In this document: piece by piece, positions 40,207 through 54,200 of the stretch
Layout: each line of letters begins with the position of its first letter
Numbering within the stretch: the stretch's first letter is position 1
Assembly: GCF_037392515.1 (NCBI RefSeq)
Contig: NC_090281.1
Span: forward strand, 52,678,753-52,742,752
Direction: 5' to 3'
Source: Haliotis asinina
Lineage: Eukaryota > Mollusca > Gastropoda > Lepetellida > Haliotidae
DNA length: 64,000 bases
Made by a program: the position numbers and the translations under genes
Notes under the pieces: model-generated
Told to the model about the DNA's origin: nothing
Databases searched by the model: none
What the model saw: only the letters and a program-made list of their open reading frames with translations

Positions 40207-42256
40207 TTTGGAGGAAAAGAAAGAGCTATGATGTTAATGGTAGTAATTCGCGCCTTGCAATATTCCATTATAAACATTGTGTAATCAGTCAAATAATGTT
40301 GTTACGATTTCTACAAAACATTTTGACGCATGGTTTTACCTTCTATTTAATGTTTTTTAACAAGTTGTTTTGAAGCTTCCATTTACTGCGGTACAACAAG
40401 ACTCTGAAAATTGATTTCCGGCTTAGAATAACTTTCAGTGTTTTTCACTGCATAATGCAAACATAGCACCACGCTATTTGTTGGGCGTCGTCGTATAGTG
40501 ATACAATTAACATTTGGTTATAGGTTTGTACGATTATCATTATTCAAAATGTAACTCATCAAAGTAAAAGTTCTCCATGAAGTGCGACTATAGCTACTAG
40601 GTATCACATGTGAGTGTGGAAGGCTCACAGTCCTGAACACATGAGTGACTCAGGTGTTATGACAAACTTAGCTCTCGATGTTAATAACAGTTTTTATTTC
40701 TCATGTCTTATATAGAGCTTGGGACAAAGCTGTTACGATTTTCTTGTTATGGTGAAAGAATGCATACAGCATACATTATAATTTAACGGCGTTGAATGGG
40801 CAATGATAAATATTTAATGTTCTCAGAGTGCTTACTTTCGGAATTATATTTCGTTTGCAAAAACATATCTCCATGGACATATGGTATCTAGAAGGCAGTA
40901 TTGTAAATAAATGTCAAAATAATGTGTTCAGATGAAGTTCACATTCTTTTGATTATGAGGTAAGTTGCTTGCAAAGTTCTCCTATTGGTGCTATGGTAGC
41001 ATTCTGCCAAAAATCAGAAGCAATGAATATTCGGGAGATCCATGTGAATCTTTGAAGATTTTGTGATAGTATTTAATTGGTAACACTAGATTTAAGACAA
41101 GGACGAATTAACTTTCAGTATGAACACTGTTTTATGAATGTATTGATTTGGTTTGCTCATGGCATGGATGCCTCCCGCAGTGGTTGTGACTTGTTTTATG
41201 TTTGTTTGTTCATGTTATAGGGGTGACAAATTCATAAACAAAAGTATAAGCAAAATCACCTTTTGTTAGGAATTGACACGAGTTACTTAGCTTAAATGTG
41301 AAAGTGTTACAGTGTGACAGGACAAGTGTATGTTAAAATAATTCCAAGAAGATGATGCAGATTAAATTCCATAATAACTATCAGTTTGTTTATAATTTTC
41401 CCCTTGAAATATTATTTTTTAACTCAAATAAAACACCTCTATTCCAAATATTAATTGCTTGAGTACATAGTAAAATATGGTGTCTGTTGATTGTCATTAT
41501 GTACCAATTAATGTAATTCTAGCAGAAATGTTGTATGCAACAATACATTACAAACAATTATGAAAGAATACTTATTTGAATGTTGATTGATTTAAGGAAG
41601 AATGTGAAAAGCTTCGTGTTTTTATTTAAGTTGTTTGTCAACTAGAATATGGATCAGTGAAAAACAAATCATAGAACTAGAAGGCTATTAGCTCTGGGTT
41701 GAATCCCCATGAATGCAGTGTTGTTATTTGTTTTTACCTGACAACGTGAAAGTCAAAGTTTTTGTTTACTCAACCTGATATGTTTTCAAAGACATTTTCT
41801 ATATTCTTAGATGTAGTTCCTGGACACAGGTAACCCTTGTTGTAGAGATCAAAACATTTGCTTATGCAGAATATTTTTATGTATTAATTCATGCAGAGGA
41901 TGAGCACCAGTCATGGCAGTCATGAAGTTTTGGATAAAAAATATGAACACTAGTTAATTGATAAGCAAAAAGAATCCTTTGTAATTTTGTTTGTCAATGC
42001 TGTACCATGGAACCACAAGTAAAAATTTGCTTTGAGTAACCTATGAGCATATTTGATTATTTTATAAGTGTTTCTTATGTTGTTCTGCTTGGTTCTTTTT
42101 AGTCCTTTAACAACAAAAGTTGGGTAAGAAATGTCATGATAAAGCAAGTGGACTTGTTGATGTTGCTACAAACCTTGATGTGAATCCTTTGCTCATGCAA
42201 ACTTCACCATTGTTTGTACTTTCAATAATATCTTTCTGTTGTGTTGTTTGTTTTAG
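40207..42256. promoter_or_regulatory. Head-to-head region between EIF3F and NFRKB
   Basis: EIF3F starts at 40206 on the minus strand and NFRKB coding begins at 42285 on plus, after an acceptor at 42255-42256. The transcription starts must lie in this 2-kb stretch, with at least one noncoding NFRKB exon. A shared promoter near 40210-40500 is plausible. I see no clear core motif, and the rest looks like an intron of the NFRKB leader. Confidence 0.45.
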
Positions 42257-42284
42257 TGCTACATGGATACAAGGTGATTCGCAA

Positions 42285-45200
42285 ATGGACTCGATGGATC
42301 CAGAAATTGATTCTGACGATGGCAACTGGCCTGAGTTCCAGGACTCCTCTGTTAGAACAGAGCGGTGTCTGTTTGGCCGAGAAGAGGTTCAGCTGCCTGA
42401 AGTTTTCATAGAACAAGTAAGTCCAAGCTAATGTCTTTTGAACTGGCCATATGAAATGTACCATAACTGAATTAAGGAGGCTTTTCAACACAGTTACATA
42501 CTTAAAATGTCTTCAAGGTATTTTGTCGAATTAGACCCATGTTTTTGTGATACAAAAGGTTCATTTTGATGTTATTTACTCAATGTTGGGAGTTCCATAT
42601 GTTATAGTCAGGTTGATGGTGAACAATGTATCACCTACATCAAAAGGCCATACCATTAGTCTTACATGATGTCAAGGTCTTAATTTGATTTTTCTTTCAA
42701 GAACTTTGCTTTTAACAAAGGAAACTGCGACAGCCGAATGTTATTAAGTACTTGGAATTGTTGGAACAATCAGAATCCAAAAAAAGTCATCCATTTAGGA
42801 TTAAATTACATGATAAGTAGCAAAAATTATGTGCAAGTGTAAAGTTACGTTTTTTTAGTTTTTACATGTGGCCTTCAGGTTCTCATGGTTAAACATAATT
42901 AAGGTGTTACCTCCCTTTACATCCCACTCTGTGTAACATCTGGTATCTTTTGACACTCGAAGTTTGTTGATATCTTTATATTCCTTCCCTTCAGTGTTCT
43001 GTATGTCTGATGGTGTGCTAGTGACACTCAGAGCAGAGGTTATACTTTGGATAAATGGGTGTGATGTGATTGTGTATTCTGAAGGGCTGAGGTCATTGTG
43101 TGGTTTTGTCTGTTTTACTGTTGATCATTGTTGGATTAAATTAACAAAATTTTCTTGTGTCATGATACAAGTGGAATAATTGAAAAGACTATTTCAGTAA
43201 CCATGACAATTGAAATATTTCTTTGTATGCTAACTGATGGCTTGTTTCTTTCAGAGTCATATATTTAAAGAAGTGTTATCACAGGAGATGTGGGACACGT
43301 CCCTTAGTGATGCACAAAAACAACATCTCATGGTAAGTTTCTTGCTTTTAATGGGTGCTGTTTTCAAGTGATCCAGGTTGTGATTCCAGTGTGAGGAATG
43401 TTTGAGTATCAGTTCCAATTAGATGAAGTTTATAACAAGTTATATGTATAGTAGATGTGTAACAATTTATGAAATCCACAGTATTCTTGCTACTAAGGGG
43501 CAGAACTGTGACACAGCTGGTCCATTAGCCTCATGTGCTACAATTTACTGTGCCTCCCTTGGACATCAGAAGCTTCTGATATGGCAGTCAAAGTAATCTT
43601 GCAGTGTCAGTATTATTTGTTACACTAAGTCTAACAAACCCTAGTCAGAGATCATGTCTGGTAACCATTGAGATTGACCAATCAGAACACAGCTTACCAA
43701 ATCACAAAAGTGGACATTCACACATACCTTTAGAACTTTAGCCATGAAACAGTTTATACCAGAATGATTCCAAATGCTACAGTCACTTCTGAGTGATACA
43801 CAATGCGCATGCTACAACACTGTCAACAGTGTGTAAAGAGTTGCTGAAAATAGTGTTTAAGTCCGTATTCAATGTCAGCTTGCAGATATATTCGTTAGTG
43901 GTAACCATGTCATCAGTTTGCCCCAAGCGTATATAGTGCAGGTCAAATATGTGTGTTTAATGCAGATTTTCGTTTGTTGTTGTTTTGAGTGTGATCAGTG
44001 TCAGTGACAAGGGAATTTTGTGAATTTTGTCAAACCCTAAACATTAGCCGTTGTCTGATGTGGTAAATCCGTTCGTCCTTCTCGTGTTTGTTTGGACTGT
44101 CATAGGTCACTCCAAGGTTACCTGCCGTGACCTCCTACTAGGCTTTGTTAGACGTGTAACGAATAGCTGTGACACTAAGCTTTCTTAGACTGATGATATG
44201 GGTTCTTCTCCCTGTTGATAATGATTTAGTGGCATTATTTCAGAAATTCCTGCCAAAGTTTCCCCAAAAAGATACTGAAGAAAAAGAAGAAACTGTCAGG
44301 TAATGTGTCACTTATTTTCTGTCTTTCAATTTTCTTGAAACAATTATTCCCTGTCCATTTGGAAGAGGCGACTAATGGGATTAGAAGATCAGGCTCACTA
44401 AATTGGTTGACGTACAGTGTCTATTCTATTGTTGCCCCCTTACGAAAACAGGAGGGGGGATTTGGAAAGTGTAGGGGGGAATACCTGTATTACCGTCTTT
44501 CAAAAAAGTGTGGATATACGAAAGTTATTGCAACCACCACCAGTGAAACTATTGCTCATTTTATTTTGGCTGCAATAGTCACATATCATAGCACCAAACG
44601 CATTTGGAGAGAGCCATGGCCATTCTTGCAACTATTTTTTTCTAAAAATCACTTGGTTTCAGTTTTTTAGAGTCGGAGGGACCGGAGTCAGTCTCAGGGT
44701 TTTGCTTGCTTTTCGATTCACATGTCTCCTTAACAGACGTATCGGTCTGGGGAGACATGGAGGACACTGTTGCTTTCTCAGTGGTATTTTGTGTAAAAAA
44801 GTCAGTTATTTTCATTCTTTTGCGTGTCGCCAAATTAACACAAACCGTTGTAAATAAGAATTTCGTATTCATTTGTTGTCTGCAACTTCAAGTGATAATA
44901 TTGTCTGATTTCGAAAACAAAGCTAAAACGAACTGATGTTCTAAAAACGATCGATGAAACTGTTTTGCAAGTGCTGTACACAAGCAATATATGTTTAGAG
45001 TTCATTGTCTAACATTGTCAGTTAATTAATTAATTAATCAAATCATAACTTCATTGAAAAATGTTATCTATTTTCATATTGATATGAATGGAATTTCTTT
45101 TCCCCAGTGCCGATAGTGGTTTTAACCAAGAGAGGTTACTCTGTTATGTTTACATGTTGTCACTCAAACTTGACTTTGTGGCCGACTCTGATTTACAAAG

Positions 45201-48200
45201 TCATTCCTTGTCAATATAAAGCTTTTTCCGTATGTTGATTGAAAGGTAGTTAGGGAGCGAAATACTATACCCAACAGTTTGTGCTCTGTTGTTTTTATGA
45301 GGCGCAATTTGATCATTATTAGCACAAATCTCGCAATCATGCATCCTAGAATTGTCTGACCCAGACTGGATTACTTACAGTCTGCTGCCATGTAGCTGGA
45401 ATATGTGTGGTTATTATTTTAGACCTTTATTCGTACAATATTAGTTTGGGTTTTTTTTCACTTTTTATGCTCAAAAAGTGTATAAATTATGTTTTTCAGG
45501 AGATTATTCTCTGGTGATGAGTTTAAGTTTGGAAACCCATTAACACAGTTTCAGTCACAACTAAGAGGTAAGAAAACATTGTGGACACAGAAACCTTGCT
45601 AATCTGGAAACCTTTTACTCTGGGCACTTGGGGTGTGTTTCTTCAGAAACAAGGTTAATCAGAACCTGTTCCCCGTGTATAGATTGCCTCTATTCTATGG
45701 TAAGAATTGCTGAGTGAAGCATAAAACAACCAATTGTCTGATACTATATGGGTCTCAGTTGTCTTCTTGATTGTAGCTTTTATGACAAGTGTTCATAATC
45801 TTGCATGTTTAGAAATACCATTAGGTCAGTTTCCCGTGAGCCATCAAAGTGCTGGTTTCAGATGGCTTCTACTCACCCGATATAGCAAGATACACTAATC
45901 TATGCAAGCAGTACAAATACCGGGAATACAAGTTTCGGCAGCAGCGGTACTACTCAGCTCTACTCAAGGAAGTTATCCTGACAAGACAGGTATGTAGAAC
46001 ATTGTTCACTTTTACCATAGTTGCAATGGATACTTTAGATAATTTCTGGAACTGTGGTTACAGTGGGTATTGCAGGTACATAGTTCAAATGATATTCATG
46101 TAGATGATTGATTGGCATATTAGAATATGCTATATGAAGATCATAGAGATTTTTCTGGGTTACATCCTCTTGTTTTATTCTGGACCACAATGTTTCGAGG
46201 CTTGTTCTAGCTCCATCATCAGGTAGAACTGAACAGTAAGGTTTAACTGTACTTAAGGAGTGGTTTTTATTAGCCAGATAAGGGATTATAAATGAGCAAA
46301 TGGATGAAAATGATGAAAGAATAATGAATCCACATACCATATTTTTAAAAAAATTTAGCGGGTTCTGGAAGAAGTGGGTCAGGTCCCACCAGAACAGCCG
46401 ATAAAATTGAAGAACACTCATGCCCCTCCACCTAAAGACAAGTCACTGGAACACAAGGTCAAGAAGAAATATTCAAGGTCTGTGCTACTTTAATAAATGA
46501 CTTTTACTTTACATAAAATCATATGGTAAGGGGTAGAGGTTGATTACAAAGATTGTGATGAATTTTCAGCTTACACGTACAATAGTATAAAATATGACCA
46601 CTTATTCATTCTGTTTGTTCTCGTTAATGACATATGAACTGAGGTTTTCCTCATGTGTTGGTAGTAATAGACAGTGTGTACAGTAGACATGGCAGTCATA
46701 TGTACCTGTTGTCATGGTTACAGGTTACTGAAGGAGGTGCGAGAAGAGTGTGAAGTTGATGAAACCTCCTCTGATGAGGAAGAGGAAGCTGTCAGTGAGT
46801 ATATAGGGTGTTGTAACTGATGGTGCTGTAACAGTCCTCACTACCATATCCATCAGTCTTGTTCCCAATATAAAATACTACAACGATTTTCACCCCCACA
46901 GGCAGATGTTAGCTTGGTGAAGGTTGTAATCCTTGAAAGCTTCATGCTTTGTCAGGATTGAATCTTAGACCTTGAATTTCATTAGCTACTAGCAAACAAG
47001 GATAGGTTAAACTGGTTCAGAGAAGTAGAAGAGAAGGTGTGCGGCAACGAGCAAATCCCTTTGGTTTGTGAAAGGGAGGGCAAATGTAGCCTAGGGCACA
47101 TGCAGTGCAAATAGATGAAATAGATACCTTGCTTAGCTGCACATGCCTTGGTCATAAGACTCTCACATGGTCAGTGTAGCAAGTCGGTAATATTTGGACA
47201 ACCTGGGCCCCCTTCCCTGACAAGTGCAAGTGCCAGTGGGTGGCACTCATACATGCTGATGTGGATCAGTTGTCAGGTCAGTGCTCAGCTTATCCTTGTT
47301 TGCCAGTAATTACTCTAACCTCTGGAGAATTTGAGTTGAAATAGACCCCCTATAGCATGTTACATTGAAAAATGGGGGACTGAATGGTTTGGATTGGACA
47401 GGCATGGTCACTTGCTTGATAGCATGGCCTTGCAGGAGTCCTTGGTTGTCTGATCTAGACCGTATAAAGCTTAGTGTTACTTGTCCCGAACTGTTCACAA
47501 ATTAGGGCCTGGAAAGTGGGATAGCCTAGATTTTGCTTGTCATTCCAAAGACCCAAGTTTGATTCCCCACATCAGACAAGTACAATTTGTGAAGCCATTT
47601 CTGGTGTTCCTTGGTGTGATATTGCTGGAACATGGCTAGAAGCAGTATACACCTGAACTCATTCACTGTATTAGGGCCACTGAAAATGTTTTTGATCTAA
47701 ACACTGAACGTATACACAAAGAAATTTAGATATTTGTTGAATGTGTCATTATACAAATTTATCAGCAGAAAGAACCCCTCTCCATTAATGCAGTGATCAC
47801 AATGCTGTATTGTACGAACCCAGGTTAATGAATTGTGTTGACTCTTTTTTTTTATGCTGTATCTCGTCAGGTCCGGTCCAGCGGAGTCGGAGACAGTTGT
47901 TTAAGTCTCTGGGTCCCATCCCCTCCCCTGAGCCGACCACACCCAGTGTTCTGGCTACCTTTGCTGCCAAACCCCCAGTTGTCAATGGTGATGTTGCAGG
48001 TGAGTCATGACAATTACTGCTGACACGTTTCTTTCATTGAGAATATGTGTATCAAACGTGTGTCTCAGGTGAGAATGTGTGTATGTGTTGTTTCAGGCGA
48101 GGATGAATGTATATTATGTATGTTCTGTATGAATATATGTACATAGAATCTGGTTTAGGTGGTAATTTGTGTATATATTGTAGTTCAGGTGGGAATGTGT

Positions 48201-51200
48201 GTATATAACGTGGTTTAGGTGAGAATGAATGCATATATTGTGTTTCAGATGAGAATGTGTGTATATACAATGTGGTTTAGGTGAGAATGAATATATAGAT
48301 AGTGTTTCAGGATTAAATGAGATGAGTGTATTTCTGCTGTGTGTCTATGTAGTGTGTTGTTTAAGGTGAGCACATGTGAATGTAGTGTGTCTGTGTGTGT
48401 GTTTCAGGTGAGAATGGCAGCAGTGTGAAGCGTCAACGTCCCATCAGCCCCATGGAAGTTACAGAGGAGGACTTCCGTCAGATGATGAGGAGTCACAAGA
48501 GAAAGAAGGCTGATAATGTGGTAAGTGCACAGTAACTGCACACAACCTCTCCTGAGTGCGGTATTCTTGTTGAGGCATGGTGAGCTAGATCTGTTTATCT
48601 GGTATCTGAAGTAACATAAGCAACCGCATGCTCAGACATACATGCAGTAATCTAAAATGTGACCTCACTCACTCACTCACTCACTCACTCACTCACTCAC
48701 TCACTCACTCACTCACTCACTCACTCACTCACTCACTCACTCACTCACTCACTCACTCACTCACTCACTCACTGTGTTATGTATCAGACTATGTGGCTGT
48801 ACAGTACCTGATATGGTTCTATATGTTGGCTAGCCCAGTATCACTCAGTATGAATGAATACTTCCTGTTCCTTCACTGAATTGTTGTGTTTCAGGAGTTG
48901 CCGGAGTTGGACACACAGAACATCACGCTGCAGGACATTCTGTCTCGGTGTCAGGCCAACAAGAAGATCACTGCCAAAGCATCTCCTTCTACAAGTACAA
49001 GTAAGTGGCGTTGATTTTAGGCTTAGCTAAGACTCTCCTGAATACACACCTGCATCATTGCTGTGGTCTTCCCATCCCTGCATCCTGACCTGTGTAAATC
49101 ATGTTTGAAGCTGTTTGGGAAGTTTGAAGGTTATACAGCTGATGACAACTTTGCTCATAACATCAATCACTGTTTTCCCCCATTCTCAATTCTTCACTGG
49201 CTCTTTCACATATCCTGAATATTTCTGAGTGTGTCATTAATCAACAGACGTGCAAACAATGCTCACATACTTGACCCAAATGTTTTATGTCATGACTGAT
49301 TCTATTAGCTTCATCAACAGCAACAGCAGTAACCTCAGCAGCACCAACTACTCAAACCTCACCAGTGTTGAAGAAAAAGATCAAGGGGAAGGATAGGGAG
49401 GAAAAGAAGGCCAAGAAGAAAATCAAGGCAGAGTCTGTGGATTCTGGCAGTGTGGATGAGAGAGTTGCCTCCCCTTCCATACAGACAGCCAACACTGGGC
49501 TGGAGGTCCATCCGGATATCCTTACAAGGGAGGATGACACTGTGCCGGACTTTCCTTTACCTGAGTGAGTTTGCTGTTTAAAAATTGGTTGAGAACACAT
49601 TCTTCAATGAACCCTCATTCAATTAGCTCCATTTGCTTGATTTGTGTGCATTCTTGGCTGTGTCTACCAAAACCTTCCCTCTTGCACTGATTATGTAGAT
49701 TTACATTTTACGTATTTGCCCATGGGCATTCCAGATTGGAGGGGCTGTGGGGTAGCCTAACTGTTAAAGCATCTTCTCATGATGCTTGGTTCAAATCCCC
49801 ACATTGGTACATTGTGTGAAGCCTACTTTTGGTTTACACTGCCATGAAATGGCTGGAATATTGCAGAAAGTTGTGTAAAACACCCAAACTCTCACTCACT
49901 CACTCACTCACTCACTCACTCACTCACTCCGTATTAGAATTGGTTGTAAGCGAACATTTGTGTCAGACATTGTTATTTGGTTGGTAGCATTGTATACATT
50001 AAGGATTGTCTGTCTGGACAACAGCGATATGAATAAGAACGATAAGTGTTACCTGTTGTGAAATGTGCTGAACAAGCCCCACTTGTTTCCAGGTTTCACT
50101 TGTGACATCTTACCCTGACAGTGTTGATTGTTGTGGACAATATTAGTTACTGATCATAAAAAAATCAGAAACAGTGGGTCATTAAACAAACAGACAAACA
50201 AACAAAGAGCCACACAGATAAAATATCTTACTTTCTTACATATCAGCTGTAAGATATTAGTTACTGATCATAAAAAAATCAGAAACAGTGGGTCATTAAA
50301 CAAACAGACAAACAAACAAAGAGCCACACAGATAAAATATCTTACTTTCTTACATATCAGCTGTTGTAAGGCAGCTTACAGGACCAACAGAAATTTTAAA
50401 AAACATGTTGAACCTCTACTTCGAGTTCATCTTAAGCATCTTGGCTATTTGGCTATTTGTGTCCATACTATTTCTAGTATATATAGGAACACGTGAGTGG
50501 TCTGACTAACAAATAAAATGACATTGTTTTGATTTGTAGAGACAAATGAGTCTTGAGCTTACTTCTGTTTAATGTCCTGGAAGGTAAACATAGACTATCC
50601 TTTTTTTCAGCACTGGACCATCAAAGTTGGACAACTTCTTCAGCTTACTGCGTGATGTGATAAATGAATTTCCTGATCAGCGAGTAACCACAGCCAAGGT
50701 CAGTGTTTGCCAGGGAGGTACCATGCTCTGCCATGATTAGATTGACTGGCCTTGCCCAACTGTCCTCTCACCATGTTCTGTCAATAAACAGGAGTGGTTG
50801 AATGGTATAGAAAGTATATGTACATGATTTTATAGCCTTTGTTGTTTAAATTTTCTTTTGTTGGAATGAGTGATGTCTGTTTGGATCAGGTTTTAGCGCA
50901 CCTGAACTAGGAATTTCATGTTTAGCTCACCTGAACTGAGTCCAGTTTTGGTTCACCTGTACTAGGGCTACCATTTCTAGCTCACCCAAACTGGGGTTCC
51001 ATTTTTAGATCACCTGAACTTGGTCGTCCAGTTTTAGCTCACTTTGACAGAGTGTTCTGGTTTTAGCTCCCCTGAACTTGGTGTTCCAGTTTTAGCTCAC
51101 CTGAACTTGGAATTCCAATTTTAGGTCACCTTAGTTGGATGTTCCAGTTTTAGTTCACCTTGACAGGGTGTTCTAGTTTTAGCTCACCTGAGCTTGGACT

Positions 51201-54200
51201 TACAGTTTTAGGTCACCTTAACTGGATTTAGCTCACCTGAGCATGGTGCTCCAGTTTTAGCTCGTCTGAACTTGGATTTCCATTTCTAGCTCACCTGAAC
51301 TTGAGGTCCCAGTTTTAGCTCACCTAAAAGGGGTGTTCCAGTTTTCACATTTCTACAGATGTTTGAACCAGGTCGAATGTGGTTCTATTCATCCTGTTCG
51401 TCCCATACAACAGGGCCCGTACTTTATCCACTTCTCCTCAAATACCCCAGCACAAAACACATTTAGATTACATATGTCTTTTATGGAGACTCGAAAGGTG
51501 TTCATCTCATGTTTAGATTTTTGTATTGTAAAGATTTCTTGTATGTGTAGAGACATTTGAACTAAGATAAATTGTGTGTGATGATATTGAAATATGGGAT
51601 TAAGTCATCCACTAAAACTGCTCAACAGAATTGATTAAGTTTTTACATGTGTTTCATTGGGACTTGAAAGTTGTGTATCTCATAGTTGATGTAGTTGATG
51701 CATAGATGTTTAATGAACTTCCTAGGTAGAAATCAATCACCAGAGCACACTCGGTGTGGGGAACTCTTCCCATAGCAGCGAGGGCATTGTGTCCCTGGAC
51801 ACAGTTTTGTCTTGTTCTCTGTTCCATGCTGAAAGCAAGGGAGGTAATATTGCTGTTATCTGTTCTAGTTGGAAGAGAGGATTCGAGAATGGCAGGAGTC
51901 ACCATCAAGTTCTCTAAACTCTTGGTTTCCAATCCAGGCCTCATGGGTAGACTGTGTTGTCTCTGCTCTCAAATTCCTGTCTGGGGATGTACTGGGTGAG
52001 ATATTGTTCATCAATTTTAACTGATAATGAGTCATATGCATCCGAACAAAGTGAATAAGAACATGGATATATTGAACATGCATGACAAACTGTTTTCGAC
52101 AACATGTAGTTCACTTTACCGTACACCATATATTCTATTCCCCACATGGGCACAATGTGTGAAGCCCATTTCCGGTGTTCCCCTGCCATGGTATTGCTGG
52201 AATATTGCTAAAAGTGGCGTAAAAATAAACTCACTCAATTACTCAATCACTTGTACACAAAGGAACATTTCAGTTGTGTAATGAATACAGACAGACAAAT
52301 ATAATGACATTCTTTTGAGCTGTAGAGACAAATGATTCTCGGTCTTGAGCTGACATCTGTTTAATGTCATGGAAGGTAAACATGTAGCGGTCACTTTAAT
52401 CAAGCCTTCAAGTGCTGTTTTGGATTTAGATTACTTTGTTAATGAAACACTCAGACTGCCAACATAAGAATATGATTGCATAGTCAGGATACTTGTGTTA
52501 TGTCTATGTTAGTAATGATAAATCTTGTCAGATAAATGTATAAGGCTCTGTATTTGTATTAGGCCTGTCTGTGGACAATTTCATCCCTTATTTGGACTAC
52601 AAAGAGCGGGCCCAGCAGTGGAAGTGGATTGGAATGGGGAGGGACACAGAAACCGAGTTAGCACCCTTGTTCCAGCACTGGATGAGGAACAAGGACAATG
52701 TGATGGCAGATGGCTTGGACTCAAGTCAAGGCTCACCGCCCCCACCTAGAGCGTCAGTATATCAGTACTGCTTCCGTGCATCTCTAAGACCTTCCCAAGA
52801 TTTACCATTGTCCAAATGAATTTTTTGCAAAACTTAGGGACTTGGGAATATTTTTTAACTGTAAAACATACATCCAATGATAATCATTCTTGTTTCTATT
52901 TTGTCCAGCATAGAACAGTATTGAGGGGATAGGGAAATGTGACTTGAGTTGAAGTAGAATTGTTCTGTGTTTCCAGGAAGACGGCATTTGTAGTGCGTCC
53001 GACCAGTCAGGAGGAAAAAGCTACATTCCAGGAGCAGGTCAGTTGGCTGAGGGGAATAGTTGTTTGTTTTGTGGTATGGATGGGTTGAGTTTTGTAAGGA
53101 AGGGTGTGGGATGGAATATGGATGGAGTGCGTATTGTGAGGAGGGTGTGGGGTTGGGTATGGATGGAGTGAGTTTTGTGAGGAGGGTGTGGGGTGGAGTG
53201 TGGATGGAGCGAGTTTTGTGAGGAGGGTGTGGGGTGGGGTATGGATGGAGTGGCTTTTGTGGAGAGGGGTGGGGTATGGATGGAGTGGCTTTTGTGGAGA
53301 GGGGTGGGTTATGGATGGAGTGGCTTTTGTGAGGAGTGTGTGGGGTGGGGTATTGATGCGGTGAGTTTGTGAAGAAGGGTATGGATTGGGTGGGTTGTGT
53401 AGGGTATGGTACTTTTGCAGCTTGCTGTGTCGAGTTTCGTTGATATTATGGGGACTGTATGGTCTGTGCCAATTTACTGAAACTCATTGTTTCAGGAGAA
53501 GAAGAGGTTTGAGAATCCCCACAAGGCTTTCATCTACCACATGCATGGCTACGAGTCTGTGGTGGGGCCAGTGAAGGGTGTCTACAGCAAGGATAATGCC
53601 ATGAACAAGGCCAGGGAACATGCTCTGCTAGTATCTGACCGACCAGCATTTGTCACCATACTCACATTAGGTACAGCAAAGCCTTTGTCACCAAAATAAC
53701 ATTGTGTAGGTCATTGGGTTTGTTACCATAGTTACATCAGGTAGGTCAGTTGTTTTGTGGGGAACAAGCTGTTTTTTCTTTGGTTGTGTTGGATACAGCT
53801 AATCATATTTTCTTAGTGATGGATTCATTTTGAGGATATGTTTCCTTCCTGAACTATCTCTCTTGTATGCTTTCAGTACGTGATGCAGCAGCTCGACTGC
53901 CGAATGGTGAGGGGACAAGGGGGGACATCTGTGAACTGCTGAAAGACTCTCAGTTCCTGGCTCCCGGAGTCACAGATACACAGGTGGGTGGGTCTTCGGT
54001 AACCATGGAAACTTGTAATCACATGAATCACGGTTATGGCATTAATTTCCAGGTTATATGACCTGCATACCCATATTTGCCTGTTTCAATTCAGTGATAA
54101 CCTATATGTTCATTCTGTATTGGGGAACTTCTCTTTACTATTTATCCCCCAGCATGTGATGATCATTGCCTCATCCGTCCATTCTTATGTAATCATCATT

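Noticed and set aside
51754-51999. 81-codon frame overlapping an NFRKB exon
   Set aside because: The exon at 51869-51995 reads in another frame with clear NFRKB similarity.
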